From NCBI RefSeq assembly GCF_963082655.1, contig NC_081556.1, positions 66,703,727 through 66,767,726 of the forward strand: a stretch of 64,000 nucleotides of DNA, in the 5' to 3' direction. Below the pieces are notes generated by a model, which saw nothing but the letters and a program-made list of their open reading frames with translations, made no database searches and was not told the DNA's origin. This DNA comes from Stomoxys calcitrans. Its lineage: Eukaryota; Arthropoda; Insecta; Diptera; Muscidae. Positions 1 to 11,302 of the stretch are shown piece by piece (the first letter of the stretch is position 1; every line of letters starts with the position of its first letter). A program made the position numbers and the translations under genes.

Positions 1-301
1 TCAGGTTACACTGGTAGCTCTTGCAATGCTTCTGGCTGACCTTCACTCCAAAATCGACAATTCAGCTTATGAGAAAAAATGAGCAAAAATGCGCGCGCGA
101 TGAACTTTCTTAACTGAGCACGGATTTTGATAATAAAATTCAATAATTTGCAAGCATTGTTCGTTTGTAAGACGATTCATGGTTTAATTGTGGACCAAAC
201 TGAAGATGTTTGACAGTGAAACAAAACACGAAACGTGCGTGAGCTGTTTAAACCAGTGTTGTCAAAAAGATAATAGCTAAAATCAAAAAAAAATCACCCT
301 T
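1..301 (-). mobile_element. End of a Tc1/mariner-superfamily transposon with the start of its transposase gene
   Basis: Read on the minus strand, the stretch near 105-180 encodes a start resembling MNRLTNEQCLQIIEFYYQ, the N terminus of an IS630/Tc1/mariner-type transposase. The same start is seen in the better copy at 57526-58132. The outer end runs into tcaccctt followed by TA at 302-303, the same terminal sequence as the 57.5-kb copy. The element enters from the left window edge, so its other end is not visible. No usable reading frame remains. Superfamily is inferred from the transposase start, the TA flank and the shared terminal sequence. Confidence 0.65.
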
Positions 302-858
302 TATATGGCGTGATATATGTATGTTGATAAACGCATACACGGCCTGAAAAAATATTCCACTGCTGTGGTACCATTCCGTCACAACCACCACGTCATAATC
401 AGTTATCGCAGCATCACGGCATGCCTGCAATGCATTTAACAACAATGTCAATTTTGAATATATTTGAGAAAAGAAAAAACTTAAAGAAATTTGTTTACCT
501 GTTATTTGATGGCGTCAACAGAATATTTGACAAAATGGGTGAAAGCATCATAAACACTTTAGGCCTAAATTGTAATTAAGGATTATTATGGTACTGCAAA
601 TAGCTATTAAAAACTCATTACAGATTTCTGTGGTATTTAAAGTACTATGTCCATATTTATATAGAATGTGTGCGAGTTTTTTATATACCACAACTAGCCA
701 TGAATTAAAAAACGATCATTGTTTTTTACGTCCTTATTCACAAAACTTAATAAAGCCTTAAAATAGGACTATTTGACAGTTTTATATAAGTTCTAGAAAA
801 ATGGAATAGCAAAACCAGTTTTGTTGACTAATATGGTAGGAAAAAATTTGTGTCTTAA
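302..858. other. AT-rich spacer, nothing recognised
   Basis: AT-rich DNA between the transposon end and the foldback element. No open frame, repeat or RNA-like structure stood out. A short frame on the minus strand at 248-451 has no family features. Confidence 0.5.
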
Positions 859-1153
859 TTCATGTTTACACTAGAGCCCAAATCCACTTGATTTGAGATA
901 ATCTCCCAAACCCGTTTACACAACGATTCAAGTGATTTGCTTTTATAAAAAGGTATGTTTTTGACTGCGATATTATTGTGATCTACATTTTTATTGTGTT
1001 CAGCATATTAATTGTGGTAAGCAATTCATTTGTGAAACGATTTATTTAAATTTGACACAATTTCTTGATTTCAATAAGAAATTGTCAGATGTTAAGAAAA
1101 AGTGCTGCCCACAACTACCGATAATAACCGGTACTTTACTTTACTTTAATTGG

Positions 1154-1314
1154 CTACGACAGAATATTTGTTCCACTAGCCGAACGTAGAATAGCGGTCC
1201 AAGCGCCTCGATCTTCTGCGCTCATTCTTAAATCTCTGACACCAAGTTTCGAGGTGTCTCCCACAACTTGATCTTTCCATCGGGCTTTTGGTCTTCCCGG
1301 TTTGCGTGTACCAC
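1154..1314 (-). pseudogene. LINE-A ORF, C-terminal fragment
   Basis: The minus strand encodes a short piece with GGTRKPGRPKARWKDQVV and a tail containing SAEDRGAW. This is the conserved extreme C terminus of this RTE-like polyprotein, also seen intact at 61031-61290. It is cut off at 1314 where the Gypsy-type sequence begins. Its partner, the rest of the LINE, resumes at about 3825. Confidence 0.8.
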
Positions 1315-1849
1315 CGTGTTTACCTTCAAAAGACTTTGACGTGGTTAAGGGTGCAAAACGAAATAAAAGGCAAACAACAAATTTATGAATATTTTTAATT
1401 TTGCTTCCTGACACGTCACTTATATTTTTTCGAATGAATCAAATTTTTCTGTACAATGAAAAGAAAATGACAATCCAATGCCTACTCAATTTAACATATT
1501 TTTTTAAACTCAAAAGTGTTATATAAACTAACAAGGAAAATGAAAACTTAACCTACTTTATTAAAAAATAAATAATTTAAACGATTGAGAATAATAAATG
1601 TGGATACACCACAGTACCCCCTCCCTAGTGAAAACGAAATTTATACTCCAGAAGCAAATGATACTTTCTTTCCGCATCGTAATTTCATTGTTGACGTTCC
1701 TTGTGAATTGCTTGAAGTATCCGGAACTTGAATTGATTCTGATTCATTTAAGAGATAGGCGGGTTTGAGCCGGTCGATGGATATAACCTTTTCCTGGCCT
1801 CGTCTAATTTTGAATATCTTACTATTGTAGAGGTTTTCGAACTGCATCA

Positions 1850-2880
1850 TTTCTTACAAAAACATGTGAGCATTTCAGTAGATCCATGGGTACAAAAATT
1901 GTATGCTTCCCATGTCTTATTCCAGGAGTTGGTCTTATATTTTGCATATTATTATGAAATTCATCGATCCAATTGTCTGAATATTTGGAGTTGACGTTAT
2001 CAAATATCTCACCAGGAAGTCTGAGGTTGGTACCAAAAACCATTTCAGCAGAAGAATTACCAACATCTTGAATAATTGCCGAGTGCAAACCCATCATAAC
2101 TACAGGAAAAATTTCTATCCAATTCTGCGACTTGTATGACTTGATAGCAGCCTTCATTGTTCTATACCATCTTTCAATTTGGCCATTGCTTTGCGGATGG
2201 TAAGGTGTCGTATGGGTAACATTTACTCCTAATAACCGCGAAAATTCTCGAAAAAGACCAGATTCAAATTGTCTTCCCTGATCGGTTGTAATAGATGACG
2301 GAACTCCATATCGGGAAACCCAGCCTGACAGAAATGCTGAAGCAACGGTTGTTGCTGTTATGTCTGTCAACGGTATAGCCTCGGTCCATCGGGTAAATCT
2401 GTCAATACAAGTGAGAACATACTTGAAATTTTGACATGGAGGTAGCGGACCAACCAAATCGATGCTGATGTTTTTAAAACGTTCCGTTGGTAACACAAAA
2501 TTTCCAAGAGGACTCTTGACGTGGCGATTAGCCTTTGTCTTTTGACAGGATATACAACATTTGGTCGAAACATGCAGGTCCTTAGATATTGATGGCCAAA
2601 CAAAACGAGTTTTAGTCATGCTTGTTGTTGCTCGAATGCCTGGATGGGATATTCCATGTAGTGATTCAAAAAGAGGCTTGCGAAAATGTTTGGTTATATA
2701 TGGTCGTATTGCTTTTGTTGACACATCACAATAAACTTCAACATTCGAGCCAGGGACAACCATTTTTTTCAAGACAAGAGATGTGTTAACTTTTAGTAAT
2801 TGTTGTAATTCTGTGTCGGACTCTTGCGAACGAGCCAATTCGTTGTAATCCAAAGGTGATGGTAATGATACTGCATCCAA
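1850..2880 (-). pseudogene. Gypsy-type integrase, degraded
   Basis: The frame of about 350 residues on the minus strand begins at the RNase H/integrase linker. It contains the zinc-binding HHCC region (HGISHPGIRAT, then CCISCQKTK), followed by the catalytic core. The core shows the first Asp in ISIDLVGPLP, the second in TTDQGRQFES and the Glu region in PYHPQSNGQIERWYRTM, so the D,D,E triad appears present. The N-terminal 20 residues or so (LSRLDAVSLPSPLDYN) continue from the preceding RNase H frame, implying frameshifts near 2880. The last few residues run out of frame. Integrase would insert the LTR cDNA into the genome; this copy has no intact upstream frame. Confidence 0.85.
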
Positions 2881-3824
2881 TCGAGATAATGCGTCTGCAA
2901 CTGTGTTATCTTTTCCGGAATATGTCTTATGTCGACAGTATGCCGCCCTATGTAATCAAGGTGTCGCAGTTGCCGTGGGGATGCCTTTTCCGGTTTCTGT
3001 TTAAATGCATATATTAGGGGTTTGTGGTCTGTGCAAATAAAGAACTCTCTTCCTTCCAAAAAATATTAGAAGTGTTTCAGTGCTGAGTATGCTGCGAGGA
3101 GTTCTCTGTCATATGCACTATATTTCATTTGAGACGAGCTCAATTTCTTTGAGAAAAATGCTATGGGTTTCCACTCACCGCTAATAAATTGTTGTAAAAC
3201 TCCACCCATTCCTGTATCCGATGCATCAATCCACAAAGATGTCGGAGCATTGAGTTTTGGATGAACAAGTAGAGCTGCATCAGCTAATGAGTTCTTGCAT
3301 TCCTTGAAAGCTTCAAGTAAGTCCTCTGTCCATTGGATCTTTGCGTTCGTTCCCTTTTTATTTCCAGAACAGATTGCATGAAGTTTTGACTGTTGATGTA
3401 CTGCATTAGGAATAAATCGTCTATAAAAATTTAACATTCCTAAAAACCTTCGCAGCTCTTTTTCAGTTTCTGGCAACTTGTAGCCTTTGATTGCTTCTAC
3501 GCGGGATGGCAGGGGTTTGATATCATCTGCATTGACTACATATCCTAAAAATTCGACTTCTGCAACTCCGAGCACCGACTTGGAATAATTAATAGTAACA
3601 CCAAACTCTCGAAATCTTGAAAATAATTTCCTGAGATGTTTTAAGTGCTCCTCTTTGTTGTTTGACGCAATGAGGATATCATCTATATAGGCGTAACAGA
3701 AATTCAAACCTTGTATGACCTCGTGTATGAAGCGCTGAAAAGACTGAGCTGCATTACAAAGTCCAAAGAAACTCAAATAACCCAAATGGAGTTATAATTG
3801 CAGTCTTAGCAATGTCAGATTCTT
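2793..3824 (-). pseudogene. Gypsy-type reverse transcriptase (C-terminal part) and RNase H, frameshifted
   Basis: The minus strand encodes the RT palm motif with YIDDILIAS (the YXDD box), then LGYVV and RRFLGMLNFYRRFI, the usual Gypsy RT thumb landmarks. RNase H follows, with SLWIDASDTGMGGVL and AYDRELLA. The frame breaks near 3060; the remaining RNase H part (FICTDHKPLIYAF, then LRHLDYIGRH) is in another frame at 2793-3059. Just upstream, a further shift around 3775 separates the conserved TPFGL segment. The first part of RT is missing. Two or more frameshifts and the missing N terminus make this non-functional. Confidence 0.85.
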
Positions 3825-6288
3825 CTAAACTGCTTACTAAGTCCAAAGTAGCATCTGTTTGCCAGTATTATTATTCGCTTAATCTCAAAACTGGTGTCAT
3901 TCGTTTCGGTTACGGCGGTGTCGAGGTAGATAAAGTTACTGACTGTCTCAAAGTTGTGGTTCCCAACTTTCTCCATTTTCTTTATCTGCTCGGTTGTGCA
4001 AGGCTTTTTGGGAGCTGAAACCATCCATTTCGTCTTATCTTCATTTACAGCCAGACCCATTTTCACTGACTCTCTTTCGATTCTTTCAAAGGCTGCAGTT
4101 ACTACTTCCGGAGACCGACCTATGATATCGATGTCGTTGGCATAGGCGAGTAGCATGTCCTCTTCTGTGATTAGTGTGCTATATCTATTCACATCTGCAT
4201 CTCGTATAATCTTCTCCAGCAGAATGTTAAAGAGATCACACAATAGACTGTCTCCTTGTCTGAAACCTCGTTTGGTATTAAATAGTTCGGAGAGATTCTT
4301 TCCTATTCTTACTGAGGAACGAGTATCAGCAAACGTCATCCTGCAGAGTCTTATTAATTTTTGCAGGGATACCAAACTCAGGCTTAAAATACCTTTGAAC
4401 GTAAAGGAGTATTGAAGGCGGCTTTGTATTCAACAAAGAGATGGTAGGTGTTCATTTGTCCTTCTCGGGTCTTTTCCAGGATTTGGCGCAGGGTGAATAT
4501 CTGGTCTAGGGTGGATTTACCAGATCTAAAGCCGCATTGATAGGGCCCAATTATCTCACTGACTTTAGGTTTCAATCTTTCACACAGTACGCTCGAGAGT
4601 ATCTTGTATGCTATAGGCAGGAGACTTATTCCTCTGTAGTTGGCACATTCCGTCTTGTCTCCTTTCTTGTGTACGGGACATAGTATGCTGAGGTTCCAAT
4701 CATCGGGTATTCGTTCATCTAGCCAGATTGCGCAGATAAGCTGATGCATACGCCTTATCAGTGGTCTTAAATAGTTTAGCGGGTAACCCGTCAGCTCCTG
4801 CTACCTTGTTGTTCTTTAGTCGGGTCACTGCTACTTGGACCTCATTCTGACTAGGAGGTAAATATTCTATACCATCATCAGGGATTGGTTCTGCGGTATC
4901 TTCTTCGCCGCCAACGTCGGACACTAGCAGTTGGGTAAAATGTTCTTTCCATATCCTCAGCATGTTATCTGTGTCAGTTACCAGATTTCCTTCTTTGTCT
5001 CTGCAGGAGGATGTGCCTGCACCAAAGCTATCGGTTTGATGTTTAATTTTTTGGTAGAATTTCCGGACTTCATTCTGAATCCTGTACATCTCAATTCGCT
5101 CACACTCACGTCTTTCCATTTCCTTTTTCTTTTTGCGGAATAGACGTTTCTCCTCTCTCCTTGTCTCCCGATACCTCTCCTTCATCTGTCGCGTTGCTAC
5201 AGATTGCAGGGTTGCTCTATATGCCGCATTCTTGGCTTCAGTAACATCTCGACACACTTGGTCGTACCATGGGTTTCTTGGAGGAGGCTTCCGGAGGAGT
5301 GGGCAATAGTTTGCCACTACGCCATTTTATCATCGGAACAAGGAGTGATTTCATCGAGCAGTTGGGTCAGTCGAGTGGAGTATGCCGCTGCCAATTGTTG
5401 TGTTTGCAGCTTTTCATTGTCCAACTTCCGTGCAGTGTCAGATCGTACTTTCCTCGCCATGTTCAAACGGGTGCGAACCTTTGCTGCAACAAGGTAATGA
5501 TCCGAATCTATATTCGCTCCATGAATCGATCGTACATCTAACACGCTGGTTGAATGCCTTCCATGTATCACAACGTGATCAATTTGGTATCTCGTGTTTT
5601 TATCGGGTGACAGCCATGTGGCTTTGTGAATATTTTTATGTTGAAATCTGCTGCTACTAGCTACCATGTTGTTTGCCGCGGCGAAATCTATCAGCCTCAA
5701 ACCATTACTGGACGTTATCTCGTGGAGGCTAAACTTTCCGACTGTTGGACCAAAGATGTCTTCCTTCCCTATTTTCGCATTATAATCTCCCAGAACGATT
5801 TTAATATCATGGGCGAGGCAGCGGTCATATTCTCTCTCTGGGCGCTCGTAGAAAATATCGTTGGTCTGCTCGTCTTTGTCTTACGTCGGGGCATGGGCAC
5901 AAATAAGGCTGATGTTGAAGAATTTGGCTTTTATGCAGATTGTGGCTAGCCTCTCATCCGCCGGAGTAAAGCTGGAGACAAGGTGTTTTAGTCTCCGACT
6001 AACCACAAATCCGCAGCCAAATTCATGCCTCGTGTTATGGCAGCTATAGTATAGTTCGTCACCGTTTGGTGTTGTAGTGATGCCATTCCCAGTCCATCGC
6101 ACTTCCTGTAAGGCGGTAATATCTGCCTTGTACTTCTCTAATACATCCGCCAGCGCGTATACTGCACCTTCTCTATAAAGAGTGCGGACATTCCAGGTGC
6201 TGATCCGCAAATCATGGTCCTTTTTTCGTTTGCGTGGGTCGTCAACGTTTGGGGGGGGGTCCGTTTTAACTATTCCTTTGTTTCTCAT
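3825..6288 (-). pseudogene. LINE-A copy 1 endonuclease-reverse transcriptase, broken, YAND active site
   Basis: The minus-strand coding region of LINE-A starts at 6288 (MRNKGIVKTDPPPN). The AP-endonuclease domain comes first, with STWNVRTLY, ALQEVRWTGNG and SDHYLV at about 5400-6230. A linker rich in Arg/Glu follows at 4950-5200, then RT with ADGLPAKLF, GFRSGKSTLDQIF and GFRQGDSL. The RT catalytic box reads YANDIDIIG at about 4135, where the second copy (61784-61795) has YADD, so one catalytic Asp is changed to Asn. There are breaks near 5850, 5317, 4740 and 4380. The coding part is cut at 3824. This is the RTE-like type often mislabelled craniofacial development protein 2 in insect annotations. 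Confidence 0.85.
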
Positions 6289-7020
6289 AGTAGTTCTCAG
6301 TTTTCCGGGGGCGGGTTACTGGCCCAGCGCCCCAACCACATGGGTTTTGTGGGATTGCACACGTATCCCTCGTTGTGGTGAGCCCCTTGCTCCAAGATCC
6401 GACGCTCGCCTATAATAACCGGTATTCAATACAAACGCGGTGTTGCATTTGAATTTCAAAAAAGATTTGCTGCAAATCTCCTCAAATAAGTGGATTTGTT
6501 CACACTGAAATTGTATGGGAAACCACATTGCAAAAAAGAGATTTCCGAAATCTCGTCGCAAATCTAGAATTGATCCAAGTGTATATATGGTTTTAATTGA
6601 ATGAGAATAAAAACATTTTATTCGTTATACCATTTTTCCACTTGGAGTTTTGCAACGAGGTTTCCCATACATCTTTAATGTGAGCAAATCTACTTATTTG
6701 AGAAGATTTGCAGCAAATTTCCTTCCAAATTCAAATGCAACACTGCGTTTACATTGAATACCGGCTATTATTGAGATTTTTGGGCAGCACTTTTTCTTAA
6801 CATCTGACAATTTCATATTGAAATTATAAAATTTCGTAGTAATTTTATAAAATCGTTCCACAAACTTAATTGCTGAGCGCAATCAATATGCTGAACACAA
6901 TAAAAACGCTGTCAAAAACGTCACTGTTGAGAAATAAAAACTCCATAAATCGTAGTGAACGGGATTGAAAGATTATCTCAAATCAAGTGGATTTGGGCTC
7001 TAGTGGAAACACGGCTTTAA

Positions 7021-7756
7021 GGTTTTATCATATCACATGTCTAGAGATGGGTATCTACCGGGTAGATACCCAACGCTTGGGTATTTATTGGGTAAATGAA
7101 CAATAAATACCTTTTTTGGGTATTTATAATTATGCAGATATTTTGGATGTAAAAAAATTTTCCAAACAATTTTTGATGATTTCGTATTCTTTGTCTATAA
7201 ACCTGACCTTCTGATCTCATAAAATCGGACTTTAGTTATTTATAGCCGCTATATAGAGCGATCTCCAGACTTAAAGTTTTAAGGCAATTAATTGGTAATT
7301 TTTCATCCGATGTCGATGAAATTTGGCACAGTGCGTTCTGGTAGACCCCTATCCATTTCTGTGAAGTGCGGTTGAGATCGGACTATATTTGGATATGGCT
7401 GCCCTATAGACCGACCACCTGAGCTCCCGATATAGGGTATTGAGGCCATAAAAGATCCATTTATTTCCCGAATTAGAAGAAATTTGGCACAGTGTATTCT
7501 GGTAGACCCCTACCCATTCCTGTCGAATGGCGTACAGTTCGGACCATATTTGGATATATACGGATATAGCTGCCATATATACCGATCTTCCGATATAGTG
7601 CAATGAGCCTATAAAATGAGCATTTTTCACCCTATTTCGATGAAATTTGAAACAGTGTGATTTGATAGACCTGTACACTTGTTTGTTGAATATCGTCCAG
7701 ATCGCACTATATTTGGATATAGCTGTCATATAGACCGATCTCCCAATATAGAATAT
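7021..7756. repeat. Diverged tandem repeats of the DINE-1-like internal unit
   Basis: After a short AT-rich lead (7021-7220), the sequence holds three to four diverged copies of a unit of about 155-168 bp. The recognisable part is tatagctgycatatagacc plus an atttggcacagtg block, seen near 7394, 7562 and 7717. It is the same unit found in the DINE-1-like elements further right, but without recognisable element ends. The matching array resumes at 11610, beyond the inserted LINEs. Confidence 0.7.
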
Positions 7757-7850
7757 TGAGGAGATTTTGTAAGTAGCACGGAATTCCTAACTTAAAATTT
7801 TCTTTTTAGAGGTTACTTTATAGTTTTTAGAGCGCACAACAAGCCGATTA
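7757..7850 (+). mobile_element. LINE-C 3' end fragment, left half
   Basis: Matches the 3' end of LINE-C as seen at 28610-28752, including gagcgcacaacaagccgatt. It is interrupted at 7850 by LINE-B and continues at 11431. It is a 5'-truncated insertion with no coding capacity beyond the last few codons of the family. Confidence 0.75.
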
Positions 7851-7889
7851 GTTGTTGTTGTTGTTGTTGTTGTAGCAGTTTATTGTGTA

Positions 7890-8633
7890 CTATCTTTCGT
7901 CTGCTTGATTCTGTTGAGTGTCAAGACCCAGGAACTCCGCGACTAAGATGGGGTGCGTCCACAGGGATCTGGGTCTGAGTCGAGTGGGTCTGGCCGGGCA
8001 GTTAAACAGGTGACGTGTATCGTGCGGTCCCTGGTTACAGTCGGGACATACATCTTGCACGTCGGCATCAATCCTAGCTCTGTGGGAATTGAGGCGGCTG
8101 CATCTGCCGGAACGTAATTGAGCCAGAATCACTCTGGTTTGCCGAGGGAGGTCGATTTCTTCGGGTGCAATGGGTGGCGGTCGTTCTCCAAGGATTACAT
8201 TCACCCGGTAGCCAGTTAACGCGTCTGCTACCGTGTCTGCATGAATGTTGTTCAGACCCGCTTGATATGCCGCTTGATCTAGAGGTTCTCTCTTGTAGCG
8301 CTGGACCTCACGCTCTAGATCATGTAGATCAACCTTAAGGCTTCTGGGCGGTGGGTATCTATCCACAAGATGATGATTTGGATGATTTCTGCGATAACAG
8401 CCCAAAAGGTATTGCTTAGACAGCATGTAGTTATGTCTTCGCACTGGTAGGATCTTTGTCTCCTGGTGGAGGTGGTCCACATGGGAACTAAGGAGGCAGC
8501 CCGTCGCAGTTCGGAGGGCGGCATTCTGACAGATCTGAATATTATTCCATTGCGTGTCACAAAGCTGACGTGACCACACTGGCGCTGCATAACTTACCAC
8601 AGACCGGCCAATTGCTTTGTACGTGGTCAACAA
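7890..8633 (-). pseudogene. LINE-B copy 1, C-terminal part of the polyprotein (frameshifted)
   Basis: This 247-residue minus-strand frame continues the RT of the main frame after a break near 8670. It starts in the RT thumb (YKAIGRSVVSYAAPVWS) and runs to a Cys/His-containing C-terminal region with CPDCNQGPHDTRHLFNC, a possible CCHC-like zinc motif. It ends in FLGLDTQQNQADER just before the tail. The shared TTYKAIGRSVV segment shows that one protein was split by a small out-of-frame deletion. No RNase H domain is present, consistent with a Jockey/CR1-type element. Confidence 0.85.
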
Positions 8634-11302
8634 GGTTTCTTTGTCTGCACCCCAAGTGCGAGTGACTTGAGGACCTTGTTTCTACTTTTGACTTTATTGC
8701 AGATTGCTGTGGCATGTGGGGAGAAAGTGTAGGAGCTGTCAAATGTGACGCCAAGTATTTTGGGACACTTGATGGTCGGAATCAATTCTCCATCGACCAT
8801 CACAGTCAGCTCAGAATTCACCTCACGCGTATTTGTAGTGAACAGTGTGGCTGAAGATTTGGTGGCGGATATCTTCAGATTTCTTGCAGCGAAATATGAG
8901 GCAAGCTCGTTGAGGTAGACGTTCAACCTATCGCAGATGTCATCAATGGGTGGGGGGCCTGATGCCAAGATCGTACAGTCGTCCGCATATGATACGATCT
9001 CTATGCCGTCTGGAGGAGGTGGGATGGAGGATAGGTAGAGGTTAAACAGAGCCGGAGATATCACCCCGCCTTGGGGAACTCCCTGTTTCACTCTACGGTG
9101 TTTTGACTTCTTATCCCTAAATTCCACAAATGACTGGCGGCCACACAGATAATTCGCGACCCAACGTTTAAGGCCTGGCTGGAGGGACGTGTTGGCGATG
9201 TCCTCAAATAATTTGGCATGGCTGACCGTGTCGAATGCCTTCGATAGGTCCAATGCCACGAGGACCGTCCTATTACATGGCCTGGGTTGATTGAAGCCAC
9301 GGCAAATGTGTGTGGTGATGGCATGCAAAGCTGTTGTTGTGCTGTGCAGTCTCCGAAATCCGTGTTGATGCTCGGCGAATGGAAATTCTCCTACGAGGCT
9401 CGGGAGGAGTAATGCCTCAAGCGTCTTAGCCACTGGTGAGAGAAGGGAGATCGGTCTGTACGACTCCCCCAAACTCGGGTCTTTACCAGGCTTCAGTAGC
9501 GGGATCACTCTGCCCATTTTCCAGACATCGGGAACTATAAGAGTGTTCAATGACAGGTTAAGGACAGTGGTAAGGTACTCAACTCCAGGTAAATCCAGAT
9601 TCTTCAGCATCAATGTAGAGATTCCGTCGGGGCCCAACGCCTTGGAAGATTTGGCGCCACGGATGACATTCGTAACTTCGCCCACGGTAAATTGTGATGG
9701 CTGTTCATCGGCTCGGAGACCACGAATACGGCGAATGGCTCTCCTCCTTGCCCTGTCTCTCTCGGGATGCACGATAAATTGACGGTTGAACAACCTGGCG
9801 CATCTCTTCGGATCAGTCACGGTTAACTCGCCAAAAGTGACTGAGGTCCTGTCGTCCCGTCTACCGGGGTTCGAGAGAGACTTAACAGTGGCCCAAAATT
9901 TGCCTGCACCGGTGCCTAAGTTACATTGCTCCAAGTGTTCCAGCCACAAATTCCGCTTATGTTCGTTGACTACCCTGTTTATTTCCAGATTCAGCTCGCT
10001 GATTCTGGGGTTAGCGGGGTCCATAGCACGAATCCCATCACGCTCGTCTGCGAGTACCACTGCTTGCGCCGGGAAATTGGGTCGCACTTGCGGTATTCGA
10101 CCGGCTGGTATAAAGCGAGCGGCTGCTGCGTTGATGATGTCTCGGAATTTCCTCTCGGCCACAAGCACATCAGAGGGGGGTGGCAGTTCATTGAAGCGGC
10201 GATTGGTATACTCTCTGAAGCCAGTCCAATTGGCCTTCTTGTAGTTGATGAACGTTCGGCGCTCAGAGGTTATGAAGTCGGGTGGTCGGTCGATGGTGAG
10301 GATTATGGGGAGGTGGTCTGACCCCAAAGAGATGACGGCTTGCCAGGATACGTCACTCAGGAGATCAGGGGATGCGATTGAGATGTCTGGCGAGCTGCTG
10401 CACCTCCTCGTAATCCTAGTGGGGGCATCCTCATTCACCGTGCAAAACGTGGAGCTATCTATCTGCTCTGCCAAAGCTATGCCACGCTGGTCGTTGCCTA
10501 GGGGAGAATGCCATGACGAGTGATGTGCATTGAAATCCCTCAGAACCAGACGACTATGGCCAGATAGCAACCCACTTATGTCGGGGCTGTAGGCCTGGCC
10601 ATTAATCGGGACACAGCTGCCAACCGGCGGTATATACACGTTGTATATCTCTATCTCGGCAGTACCAGACTTGACTGCTACCCCCATACATTCCATGTAT
10701 GGGTCATTAGCGTCAAGCGCAGGCGAGATAGGTCTATACTGCACGGAATGGTGTATAACGAAGGCCAATCCCCCACCTCCATTCCTTGAGCGATCCTTAC
10801 GTAGCACATTGTAGCCGTGACAACTGTGCAAGCTGCAGGTGTTAGTCAGCTTTGTCTCCTGGATCGCTGCAACCGATATGCTTTTCCGACTCATAAAATC
10901 CACAATCTCATCAATCTTGCCTCGCAGTCCATTGCAGTTTAACTGCAGGAACGATACATTTCCCGACACTGGCCTGGCAATAGTAGGGCTAGGGTGCTGT
11001 CTTTGCATAAATTGCCGTACGGGAGAGGTCGGGGGGGTCACATAGTCCGACGACGAGGACGCCGAAGGCGACGACGGCGACGCTTGTGACCCACTGCTGG
11101 CTGTGTTCGCACAGCACCTAGCGACATAGCCAGTATGACTATACTCCCGTAGCGAAGTTAGGCCAGAGCAAGAACGGAAATGTACCCACTCCAAGCACCT
11201 GTTACACCTCACCGACACTGACCGATGATGAAGGCGGTTCTGGCAAACGGAACAGAACCAGGGTCCGGGGTTCTTTTCAATCCCGGCACGGACCAAAAGC
11301 AT
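8627..11302 (-). pseudogene. LINE-B copy 1 polyprotein: 2A-like motif, PHD-like finger, AP endonuclease, reverse transcriptase
   Basis: A long minus-strand frame of 891 residues. Residues about 6-14 read AGIEKNPGP, a 2A-like ribosome-skipping motif; the frame stays open for at least 20 codons upstream of this Met. A PHD-like Cys/His cluster follows (CSVCQNRLHH, then CNRCLEWVHFRSC) at about residues 18-55. The AP endonuclease spans about 115-340 (LQLNCNGLRGK, IQETKL, GSDHLPI). RT spans about 540-870 (GPDGIS, LLSPVAKTLE, VALDLSKAFDTVSH, GVPQGGVISP). The catalytic YADD is intact at 8978-8989. The frame ends early near 8630 through a small deletion. The enzyme would nick target DNA and copy its RNA in place. 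Confidence 0.88.

Larger units (their letters stand above)
1315..3824 (-). mobile_element. Gypsy-type LTR retrotransposon fragment (pol 3' half)
   Basis: A minus-strand remnant of a Ty3/Gypsy-group element is inserted in LINE-A copy 1. It keeps the second half of reverse transcriptase, RNase H and integrase, in the order RT-RNase H-integrase that defines the Gypsy group. Gag, protease and the start of RT are absent: homology stops at about 3824, directly against LINE sequence. The left edge at 1314 reads TGTTTACC on the + strand, compatible with an LTR end (ACA on the element strand), but I could not delimit two LTRs. At least three frame breaks make it inactive. Confidence 0.8.
1134..6411 (-). 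mobile_element. LINE-A copy 1, RTE-like non-LTR retrotransposon with nested Gypsy fragment
   Basis: A minus-strand LINE runs from its 5' end near 6411 to its 3' simple-repeat tail at 1134-1147 (GTAAA units on the minus strand). The 13-bp sequence ataataaccggta lies on both sides (1121-1133 and 6412-6424), a clear target-site duplication, so this insertion appears full length at both ends. The interior between 1314 and 3824 is replaced by a Gypsy-type fragment. Comparison with the copy at 61021-64000 shows that about 250 bp of LINE sequence (equivalent to about 61235-61487) is missing at that point. The product would be an endonuclease plus reverse transcriptase that copies its own RNA into DNA at the target. 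Confidence 0.85.
859..7016. mobile_element. Long-armed foldback DNA element, split by a LINE insertion
   Basis: Once the LINE at 1134-6411 is removed, about 859-1133 joined to 6425-7016 forms a foldback of roughly 870 bp. The outer arms are inverted: ctagagcccaaatccact at 871 pairs with agtggatttgggctctag ending at 7004. The inner part 6425-6525 pairs with about 6655-6775. The tetranucleotide TTAA lies just outside both ends (855-858 and 7017-7020), which suggests TTAA target duplications as in piggyBac-type elements. No transposase is visible, so this is a non-autonomous MITE-like element. The superfamily assignment rests only on TTAA and is weak. Confidence 0.7.

Noticed and set aside
5204..6415. 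Plus-strand frames over LINE-A copy 1 (and the same at 62594-63741)
   Set aside because: Antisense shadows of the LINE-A endonuclease and linker. They recur in both copies only because the DNA is the same.
9543..11045. Several plus-strand frames of 60-150 codons
   Set aside because: Shadows of the long LINE-B frame on the minus strand, where all protein motifs are found.
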